Made by a program: the position numbers and the translations under genes. This document shows positions 57,628 through 64,000 of a DNA stretch of 64,000 bases, in pieces (the stretch's first letter is position 1; the number at the start of each line of letters is the position of its first letter). The DNA lies in assembly GCA_004297065.1 (NCBI GenBank), contig SCUU01000125.1:1-64000 (forward strand). Reading direction: 5' to 3'. This DNA is from Gallionellaceae bacterium. GTDB lineage: Bacteria > Pseudomonadota > Gammaproteobacteria > Burkholderiales > Gallionellaceae. Below the pieces are notes generated by a model. The model was given only the letters and a program-made list of their open reading frames with translations, had not been told where the DNA came from and ran no database searches.

Positions 57628-59091
57628 ATGGGTAAGCCAACCGGTTTCATGGAATTTGACCGCGTCGGCGAAGGCTACGCACCGGTCGAACAACGTCTGC
57701 AGCATTATCAGGAATTCGTCGCGCATCTGAGCGATGCCGAAGCCGGGCAACAGGGCGCACGCTGCATGGATTGCGGCATCCCGTTCTGCAACAACGGTTG
57801 CCCGGTCAACAACATCATCCCCGACTGGAACGACCTGGTGTACCGCGGCAACTGGAAACAGGCGCTGGAAGTGCTGCATTCCACCAACAACTTCCCCGAG
57901 GTGACCGGACGCATCTGCCCTGCCCCGTGCGAGGCGGCGTGTACGCTGAACATCAACAACGACGCGGTCGGCATCAAATCCATCGAGCACGCCATCATCG
58001 ACAAGGGCGGCGAGAACGGCTGGGTCGTACCGCAGCCCGCCAAAAAAAAGACCGGCAAGAAAATCGCCGTGGTCGGTTCCGGCCCCGCCGGATTGGCGGC
58101 GGCGCAGCAACTTGCGCGCGCGGGCCATGCGGTCAGCGTATTCGAGAAAAATAGCCGCATCGGCGGTCTGATGCGCTACGGTATTCCCGACTTCAAGCTG
58201 GACAAACGCCTGATCGATTGGCGCATGGCGCAATTGGCGGCAGAGGGTGTCGAGTTTCGCACCAGCACCTTTGTCGGTAAAGAGCTGCCGGGCAAGGGCA
58301 TTGCCAACGATGCCAGAACCAACATCAGCCCGAAAGAGTTGCAAAAGAAATTCGACGCAGTGATCCTTGCCGGTGGTTCCGAGCAGCCGCGCGACCTGCC
58401 CGTGCCGGGACGCGAGTTGAAGGGCGTGCATTACGCACTCGAATTCCTGATCCCGCAAAACAAAGAGAATGCAGGAGATGCGAGGAACCCGATCAGCGTG
58501 GCGGGCAAACATGTGGTCGTCATCGGCGGCGGCGATACCGGCTCCGACTGCGTGGGTACCTCCAACCGTCACGGCGCAGCCTCGGTGACGCAGATCGAAG
58601 TGATGCCGCGCGCGCCCGAGATGGAGAACAGACCGCTGACTTGGCCGTACTGGCCGCTCAAGCTGCGCACCTCCAGTTCGCACGAGGAAGGTTGCGCGCG
58701 CGATTGGGCCATTGCCACCAAGGAGTTTGTCGGCGAAAACGGCGTACTCAAAGCCATCAAGGCCGTGCACGTCGAGTTCAAGGACGGCAAGATGAGCGAA
58801 GTGCCGGGCAGCGAATTCGAGCTCAAGGCCGACTTCGTGCTCCTCGCCATGGGCTTCACCAACCCGCTGGCGCAAGTGCTGGATGCGTTCGGTGTGGAGA
58901 AGGATGGTCGCGGCAATGCCAAGGCAAGCACCGACGGCGACGGGTGCTACCACACCAACGTGAAAAAAGTTTTTGCAGCGGGTGACATGCGTCGCGGCCA
59001 GTCGCTGGTGGTGTGGGCGATCCGCGAAGGTCGCCAGGCGGCGCGCGCGGTGGATGAATTCTTGATGGGCAGTTCCGTTTTGCCGCGTTAA
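57628..59091 (+). CDS. gltD: Glutamate synthase (NADPH) small subunit
   Basis: A 487-residue GOGAT beta subunit passing NADPH electrons to GltB. ATG 57628 ([20 protein letters not shown]) matches the family start; the upstream in-frame extension is repeat DNA. Cys clusters [20 protein letters not shown] and [15 protein letters not shown] site [25 protein letters not shown] site [20 protein letters not shown], and a final [18 protein letters not shown]. The GltB-GltD gap holds the 145-base hairpin element. Confidence 0.96.
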   Translation: MGKPTGFMEFDRVGEGYAPVEQRLQHYQEFVAHLSDAEAGQQGARCMDCGIPFCNNGCPVNNIIPDWNDLVYRGNWKQALEVLHSTNNFPEVTGRICPAPCEAACTLNINNDAVGIKSIEHAIIDKGGENGWVVPQPAKKKTGKKIAVVGSGPAGLAAAQQLARAGHAVSVFEKNSRIGGLMRYGIPDFKLDKRLIDWRMAQLAAEGVEFRTSTFVGKELPGKGIANDARTNISPKELQKKFDAVILAGGSEQPRDLPVPGRELKGVHYALEFLIPQNKENAGDARNPISVAGKHVVVIGGGDTGSDCVGTSNRHGAASVTQIEVMPRAPEMENRPLTWPYWPLKLRTSSSHEEGCARDWAIATKEFVGENGVLKAIKAVHVEFKDGKMSEVPGSEFELKADFVLLAMGFTNPLAQVLDAFGVEKDGRGNAKASTDGDGCYHTNVKKVFAAGDMRRGQSLVVWAIREGRQAARAVDEFLMGSSVLPR

Positions 59092-59134
59092 ACCCCTCCT
59101 AACCTCCCCTGATAAGGGGAGGTTAGGAGGGGTT
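59091..59134. repeat. Perfect 20-bp inverted repeat after gltD
   Basis: AACCCCTCCTAACCTCCCCT and AGGGGAGGTTAGGAGGGGTT are exact reverse complements around a 4-base loop (GATA). It begins at the last base of the gltD stop. Belongs to the same C/G-arm family as 935-1070 and may terminate transcription, though no T run follows. Confidence 0.85.
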
Positions 59135-59178
59135 GCGGTACGGGGAGTGATCCAAAACAAATATAATTAGAGAGCGAA

Positions 59179-60243
59179 ATGAATTTCAAAGTAAAGAACG
59201 ATACCTTCCTGCGCGCATTGTTGCGTGAGCCTACCGATTACACACCGCTGTGGATGATGCGCCAGGCCGGTCGCTATCTGCCGGAATACTGCGCCACGCG
59301 CAAGCGTGCGGGCAGCTTCCTCAATCTGTGCAAGAGCCCGGATATGGCGACGGAAGTGACCTTGCAACCGCTGGAGCGTTTTCCGTTGGATGCGGCGATC
59401 CTGTTTTCCGACATCCTCACCGTGCCCGATGCGATGGGTCTGGGGCTGTATTTCTCCGAAGGCGAAGGCCCCAAGTTCGAACGTCCGCTGAAAACCGAAG
59501 CCGACATCAAAGCGTTGCGCGTGCCCGACATCGGCACCGATTTGAAATACGTGACCGATGCCGTGTCGCAGATCCGCAAAGCGTTGGGTGGCAGCGTGCC
59601 GCTGATCGGTTTCTCCGGTAGCCCGTGGACACTGTCTTGCTACATGGTCGAAGGCGGGGGCAGCGACGACTACGCCAAGGTGAAGACCTTGATGTACAAA
59701 GAGCCCAAGCTGATGCACCATATCCTCGGCGTGACCGCCGATGCGGTGATCGCCTACCTCAACGCGCAGATCGAAGCGGGCGCACAAGCCGTGATGATTT
59801 TCGATTCCTGGGGCGGTGCGTTGTCGCACGCGGCCTATCATGAATTTTCGCTGCCCTACATGCAGCGTATCGTGTCCGGACTTATCAAGGAAAAAGATGG
59901 CGTGCGTATCCCCTCCATCGTGTTTACCAAGGGCGGCGGTCTGTGGATCGAGAGCATCGCCGACATCGGCTGCGATGCGGTCGGTCTGGACTGGACCATG
60001 GACATCGGCGTGGCGCGGCAGAAGGTCGGCCACAAGGTCGCGCTGCAAGGCAATATCGACCCGACCGTGCTGTTCGCCACGCCGGACGTGATCCGCAACG
60101 AAGTGGAAAAAGTGCTCACCAGCTATGGCTACGGCAGCGGTCATGTGTTCAATCTGGGGCACGGTATTTCGCAATTTACCAATCCGGACAACGCCGCAGC
60201 GCTGGTTCAGGCCGTGCATGAGTTGAGTAAAAAATACCATTAA
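59179..60243 (+). CDS. hemE: Uroporphyrinogen decarboxylase
   Basis: 354 residues; decarboxylates uroporphyrinogen III to coproporphyrinogen III. Signature [20 protein letters not shown] near the N-terminus, [20 protein letters not shown] (catalytic Asp), [20 protein letters not shown], and [20 protein letters not shown]. Third heme gene of the window. Starts 88 bases after gltD. Confidence 0.97.
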   Translation: MNFKVKNDTFLRALLREPTDYTPLWMMRQAGRYLPEYCATRKRAGSFLNLCKSPDMATEVTLQPLERFPLDAAILFSDILTVPDAMGLGLYFSEGEGPKFERPLKTEADIKALRVPDIGTDLKYVTDAVSQIRKALGGSVPLIGFSGSPWTLSCYMVEGGGSDDYAKVKTLMYKEPKLMHHILGVTADAVIAYLNAQIEAGAQAVMIFDSWGGALSHAAYHEFSLPYMQRIVSGLIKEKDGVRIPSIVFTKGGGLWIESIADIGCDAVGLDWTMDIGVARQKVGHKVALQGNIDPTVLFATPDVIRNEVEKVLTSYGYGSGHVFNLGHGISQFTNPDNAAALVQAVHELSKKYH

Positions 60244-60265
60244 AACCGCTTGACAAGCGATGCGG

Positions 60266-60465
60266 TTATGCACACGGCATCGACTTTAGCAAAGGCCACG
60301 GCGTAATTTCCTGTGGCCTTTGTTGCTTTAAACTAACTTATTGATTTAAAACATATAATATACCGCCCTAAATTTAGGCAAAAGAAAAAAACCGTATATA
60401 TGATTAGCAGTTAGCCCCATTGTTGCGACGTTATGCACACAGTTATCCACAGGATTTGTGCATAA
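60266..60465. promoter_or_regulatory. DnaA-box cluster with AT-rich tract upstream of priA
   Basis: A perfect consensus DnaA box TTATCCACA (60443-60451) is flanked by TTATGCACA at 60431-60439 and, inverted, at 60457-60465; a fourth TTATGCACA lies at 60266-60274. The DNA between (about 60322-60410) is very AT-rich, with TTGATTTAAAACATATAATA. It could be a DnaA-controlled priA promoter, a DnaA-titrating site or an origin. The non-coding gap 60244-60536 holds only this and the hemE terminator. Confidence 0.6.
60290..60329 (+). terminator. Probable terminator after hemE
   Basis: CAAAGGCCAC/GTGGCCTTTG stem (60290-60299/60313-60322) with a 13-base loop, followed by TTGCTTTAA. Moderate T run only. 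Confidence 0.6.
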
Positions 60466-60536
60466 GAAAAAATCTTTATATCCATCAAGCAGGTTGGCGA
60501 AATTTCGTAGAAATTACCGGAGAAATATTCATTAAC

Positions 60537-62717
60537 ATGCCCATCGTCCGCGTCGCGCTGGATGTGCCTTTGTCAACACTATTCGATTATTTAGTGGGGG
60601 CGGAGGTATCGGTCGAAATCGGCCAGCGTGTGCTCGTTCCGTTCGGGCGTAAACAAGTCGTCGGTATCGTCATGGAGTTGGCGGAAAACTCCGCCCTAGC
60701 GAGCGAACGTCTCAAACCTGTCGTGCAAGTGCTGGACGATGTGCCGCCTTTGCCTGCCGAATTGCTCGCGCTGCTATGTTTTTGTAGCGACTATTATCAT
60801 CACCCGCTGGGCATGACTGTTTTGGCGGCATTGCCGACGCGCCTGCGCGTGCCGGAGGCGGTCGCGATCAAACAAGAAACGAGTTATGCCTTGAGCGCGC
60901 AGGGCCGCACACTTGATCTGGAGCAGTTCCCCAAACGCCGTGCAGTGCAGCTACGCATTTTGCAGGCTTTGCAGTACGGGAGCTTGAGCGGTATGCAGCT
61001 ACGCGCCTTGTCGTCCAGTGTGCCCGTCAATTTGAAAGCCTTGCTGGACGCTGGCTGGGTGGAGACTTGCGCAACTGCGGAGGCCGCGCCTGCGGCGCAC
61101 CTCTTTAATGAAACTCACATCCTGACAGCAGCGCAACAGCAAGCAGTAGATACGGTCGCGCAAACGCAGGGTTACCGTTGCTTCCTGCTGCACGGCATCA
61201 CCGGCAGCGGCAAAACCGAGGTGTATGTGCACCTGATGCACCAGGTATTGCAGCGCGGCGGCCAGGTGTTGCTGCTGGTTCCCGAAATCAATCTCACGCC
61301 GCAACTGGAGAACTACTTTCACAGCCGTTTCCCGGATGCCGAGTTGGCCAGTCTGCACAGCGGCTTGAACGACGGCGAACGCGCGAAAAAATGGTTGCGC
61401 GCGCAATCGGGCCGGGCGCGTATCGTGCTGGGTACGCGCCTGTCCGTGTTCGCCCCGCTGCCGCAACTGGGTTTGATCCTGGTGGACGAGGAACACGATG
61501 CCTCGTTCAAACAGCAAGACGGCCTGCGCTACTCCGCGCGCGACGTCGCCATCTTCCGCGCCAATCAGCGCGGCGTACCCATTGTGCTGGGATCGGCTAC
61601 GCCGTCGTTGGAGAGTTATTACAACGCGCAGAACGGGCGTTACCAAATGCTCAAACTGTCGCAGCGCGCTGCCGAGCAGGCGCAATTGCCGCAAGTGCGC
61701 TGCCTCAACATCGGCAACATCCCGCTACAGGAAGGCATTAGTCCTGCGATGTTGACAGCTCTGGAAGAACGTTTGCGCCGCAAAGAACAAAGCCTGATCT
61801 TCATCAACCGGCGCGGTTACGCCCCGGTGCTGATGTGTACCGCCTGCGGCTGGCTGTCCGGCTGCCCGAACTGCGCGGGCAAACTGGTGCTGCACCTGCA
61901 AGACCGCCGTCTGCGCTGCCACCACTGCGGCCATCAGGAACGCGTGCCGCATGCCTGCCCCGGTTGCGGAAATACCGATTTGCAGCCCGTCGGTATCGGT
62001 ACCCAGCGCGTCGAGGAGGCGTTGCGGGCGCATTTCCCCGGGGCGCGCATCCTGCGCGTGGATAGGGACAGTACGCGCAACAAAGGCGCATGGAATGCCA
62101 TGCGTAAACAGATACACGATGGCGGAGCGGACATTCTGGTGGGCACGCAAATTCTGGCGAAGGGCCACGATTTCCCCAACCTCACGCTGGTCGGCGTGTT
62201 GAACCCGGACGGCGCTTTGTACAGCGCCGATTTCCGCGCTTCGGAAAAGCTTTTTGCCCAGCTTGCGCAAGTGGCGGGACGCGCCGGGCGTGCCGACAAG
62301 CCGGGCGAGGTGCTGGTGCAGACCGCCTTTCCCGACCATCCCCTGTTCCGCGCGTTGCGCGCACACGACTACGACGCATGGGCGCGTACCTTGCTGGTGG
62401 AGCGCGAGCAGGCAGGTTTTCCGCCGTTCGTTTTTCAAGTGCTGCTGCGCGCGGAAGGCAAACAGGAAAGCGAGGTGCATGCCTTCTTGAAACGCGCCCG
62501 CGAAGCGGCAATCGCCTTGTCGTTGCCGGTGGAGATTTATGGAGTCGTTGCGGCAGCGATGGCGAAACGCGCCAACCATAGCCGCGCGCAACTCCTGGTG
62601 CAGGGTGCCACACGAAAATCGTTACACCAATTTTTGCGCGCGTGGGATACGCTGCTAAACGGGTTGCCCGCGCAAAAACTGCGCTGGTCGCTGGACATTG
62701 ACCCGCTAGAGTTTTAG
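60537..62717 (+). CDS. priA: Primosomal protein N' (replication restart helicase PriA)
   Basis: 726 residues. 3'-DNA-binding domain (MPIVRVALDVPLSTLFDYLV), helicase with Walker A LLHGITGSGKTEVYVHLMH, DEEH box ILVDEEHDASFKQQDGLRYS, and VLGSATPSLESYYNA. Zinc-binding Cys: MCTACGWLSGCPNCAG and CHHCGH, CPGCGNTDLQ. Then VGTQILAKGHDFPNLTLVGV and QVAGRAGRADKPGEVLVQT. ATG 60537 aligns with the family N-terminus. Upstream DnaA boxes suggest replication-linked control. Confidence 0.96.
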   Translation: MPIVRVALDVPLSTLFDYLVGAEVSVEIGQRVLVPFGRKQVVGIVMELAENSALASERLKPVVQVLDDVPPLPAELLALLCFCSDYYHHPLGMTVLAALPTRLRVPEAVAIKQETSYALSAQGRTLDLEQFPKRRAVQLRILQALQYGSLSGMQLRALSSSVPVNLKALLDAGWVETCATAEAAPAAHLFNETHILTAAQQQAVDTVAQTQGYRCFLLHGITGSGKTEVYVHLMHQVLQRGGQVLLLVPEINLTPQLENYFHSRFPDAELASLHSGLNDGERAKKWLRAQSGRARIVLGTRLSVFAPLPQLGLILVDEEHDASFKQQDGLRYSARDVAIFRANQRGVPIVLGSATPSLESYYNAQNGRYQMLKLSQRAAEQAQLPQVRCLNIGNIPLQEGISPAMLTALEERLRRKEQSLIFINRRGYAPVLMCTACGWLSGCPNCAGKLVLHLQDRRLRCHHCGHQERVPHACPGCGNTDLQPVGIGTQRVEEALRAHFPGARILRVDRDSTRNKGAWNAMRKQIHDGGADILVGTQILAKGHDFPNLTLVGVLNPDGALYSADFRASEKLFAQLAQVAGRAGRADKPGEVLVQTAFPDHPLFRALRAHDYDAWARTLLVEREQAGFPPFVFQVLLRAEGKQESEVHAFLKRAREAAIALSLPVEIYGVVAAAMAKRANHSRAQLLVQGATRKSLHQFLRAWDTLLNGLPAQKLRWSLDIDPLEF

Positions 62718-62751
62718 AGTGCTGCGCACGTTTGAATAAAGGAAAGCATAA

Positions 62752-63498
62752 ATGTCGATTCACCGTTTTTATACCAAGACCGTCAGCGAAAAACTGCTCT
62801 ACACCTCCTTCCTGCTGTTGGTCGGCCTCGGTTACCTGATGGCGATTGCCTACCTGTATGTCACCCATGAAATGAACGATGGCAAACCGGGGCTATCCAT
62901 TACCGACGTGGCGAGCAGCTATTACGGCAACCGCAGCGGCACGCGTCTGGAAGCGGCCATTCGCGGCCCGATGGCCGGGTTCATCGAAGACGAAGACCGC
63001 ATGCGTATTGTCGCGTGGTTAAAGGACGGGGCGGAAGAAGATCACTACGAAAAAGACATCAAACCCATCCTTGCAAAAACGTGCCTGAACTGCCACGTCA
63101 AAGCGACTAGCCCGAACCTTCCGGATTTCTCCACCTACGCGGGGCTGCACGAAGTATCCAAAGTCGATACCGGCATGTCCATGGCGAGCTTGCTCAAGCT
63201 GTCGCACATCCACTTGCTCGGCATCAGCATGCTGTTGTTTGTGATCGGTTGGATATTTATCCAGTCGGAAGTGAATGTCTGGTTCAAACGCGCGCTGGTG
63301 GTCTCGCCGATGATCGCCGTGTTCGTGGACGTGTTGTCGTGGTACCTCACCAAGTGGGATTATCACTACGCCATCGTGGTGATCGTGGCCGGCGGTATAT
63401 TGGGCATGTCGATGGCGCTTCAGATACTGATTTCGCTGTATCAAATCTGGTTCTTGAAGCGCCCCGCGAATCCGGCAGACCATCCGCCGCTGACCTGA
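62752..63498 (+). CDS. Membrane protein with one c-type heme motif
   Basis: 248 residues with four likely helices: LLYTSFLLLVGLGYLMAIAY, then after a ~130-residue periplasmic part IHLLGISMLLFVIGWIFIQS, ALVVSPMIAVFVDVLSWYL and VVIVAGGILGMSMALQILIS. The periplasmic part has CLNCH (Cys111, Cys114, His115), a single heme-c site, preceded by EKDIKPILAKT as in cytochrome domains. An electron-transfer role at the membrane is likely; partners are unknown. GAAAG precedes the ATG. It follows priA by 34 bases. Confidence 0.75.
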   Translation: MSIHRFYTKTVSEKLLYTSFLLLVGLGYLMAIAYLYVTHEMNDGKPGLSITDVASSYYGNRSGTRLEAAIRGPMAGFIEDEDRMRIVAWLKDGAEEDHYEKDIKPILAKTCLNCHVKATSPNLPDFSTYAGLHEVSKVDTGMSMASLLKLSHIHLLGISMLLFVIGWIFIQSEVNVWFKRALVVSPMIAVFVDVLSWYLTKWDYHYAIVVIVAGGILGMSMALQILISLYQIWFLKRPANPADHPPLT

Positions 63499-63595
63499 TG
63501 CGTGTCGCCTTGGCGGCCCCCGCTACGATTTGAAGTTGCATCATCTGCGCAAGAAGTAACTGGGTTTGTATAACGACAACACGGGGGGAGTAAAC

Positions 63596-63973
63596 ATGCA
63601 AAAGCAATCAATCGCGATCGTTGGGCTGGGTAGGGTGGGTTCGGTCTTTCTGGAGAAACTGCTGAAACAGGCCAACAAAGGCATCGCCATTGTTGCCGTG
63701 GCGGAAAAAGGGGAGACGGCGGGTACGGTACTTGCCAAGGCGAACGGCATCCAGAATCTGAGCCTCGACCAACTCATGGCCAAGAGCGACAGCATCGACA
63801 TCCTGTTCGACCTGACCGGCGCGCCCGCAGTGCGCAAAGAGCTGCGCGAGAAATTGATGGTCTCCGGTAACCGCCACACCGTCATTGCCACCGAAAGCGT
63901 TGCCAACCTGATCTGGGCGCTGGTTTCCGACGGCGACGCATTGCCCAACGTACATGCCAAGATTGGCTACTGA
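63596..63973 (+). CDS. Small Rossmann-fold protein
   Basis: 125 residues: IAIVGLGRVGSVFLEKLLKQ gives a GxGxxG dinucleotide site (residues 10-15); later GIQNLSLDQLMAKSDSIDIL, FDLTGAPAVRKELREKLM and TVIATESVANLIWALVSDGD resemble the NAD-binding half of homoserine/aspartate dehydrogenase-like proteins. There is no catalytic half, so it may be a sensor or accessory subunit. GGGGGGAG lies just before ATG 63596. Confidence 0.7.
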   Translation: MQKQSIAIVGLGRVGSVFLEKLLKQANKGIAIVAVAEKGETAGTVLAKANGIQNLSLDQLMAKSDSIDILFDLTGAPAVRKELREKLMVSGNRHTVIATESVANLIWALVSDGDALPNVHAKIGY

Positions 63974-64000
63974 TAGCCTGTTGATTCCGCCGGCATCGCC

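Noticed and set aside
57592-59160. 522-codon open frame antisense to gltD
   Set aside because: Shadow of gltD; no start signal and no recognisable family.
60266-60465. Calling this region oriC outright
   Set aside because: DnaA boxes and AT-rich DNA are present, but flanking genes are co-oriented, dnaA is not adjacent and skew was not computed; kept as a regulatory candidate.

Overview
This 64 kb window looks like chromosomal DNA of a betaproteobacterium. The pilMNOPQ-aroK-aroB-dgt-gltB-gltD-hemE-priA order, the hemL/thiE/thiD/engB/hemB group and the AmgK-MurU-LptD-SurA-PdxA-RsmA group are all familiar from Nitrosomonadales, and the gene style fits a Gallionellaceae-type organism (Sideroxydans, Gallionella or Nitrotoga relatives). 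That lineage call is an inference from remembered gene order, not from a search.

Layout. 1-0.93 kb is a decayed IS110-type transposase. 1.1-4.5 kb holds tRNA-Phe, an outer-membrane beta-barrel, tRNA-Pro, the octaprenyl diphosphate synthase and an MFS transporter. 4.7-10.2 kb has a tandem-domain FKBP isomerase and a four-gene pyruvate:ferredoxin oxidoreductase operon whose last gene joins a GltD-like flavoprotein to a two-cluster ferredoxin. 10.3-20.4 kb is mixed: a PIN-domain protein of unknown role, a shortened TolC-like lipoprotein, a DUF486 protein, Mpl, a GGDEF-EAL sensor, a hairpin-packed MITE-like element, an adenylate cyclase-FHA protein and a UbiH-family hydroxylase. 20.4-25 kb is a restriction/antirepressor island (BRO-N protein, MmeI-like fused restriction-modification enzyme, truncated DinD). 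25-34.4 kb covers aminopeptidase P, MurU/AmgK cell-wall recycling, LptD and SurA envelope biogenesis, PdxA and RsmA. 34.5-39.5 kb covers thiamine (ThiD, ThiE) and heme (HemL, HemB) synthesis plus EngB. 39.6-52.6 kb has PBP1A divergent from the type IV pilus operon pilMNOPQ, a fused AroK-AroB, Dgt and an Ig-like-repeat lipoprotein. 52.8-64 kb has GltB/GltD, HemE, PriA, a membrane protein with one heme-c motif and a small Rossmann protein.

The most unusual aspect is repeated, hairpin-forming DNA. Several dispersed families sit between genes and some are inserted in frame inside conserved enzymes (Mpl twice, the MmeI-like enzyme twice, AmgK, the PorG tail and probably the IS110 remnant). Two related copies of a ~145 bp element (37.5 and 57.5 kb) begin exactly at the TGA stop of the upstream gene and end just before the next start codon. 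Their terminal inverted repeats differ between copies but match within each copy, i.e. they show compensatory change. Also notable are a probable minus-strand small RNA between engB and hemB with C-rich anti-Shine-Dalgarno-like loops, and a DnaA-box cluster with AT-rich DNA between hemE and priA. All calls come from reading the sequence; no database search was run.
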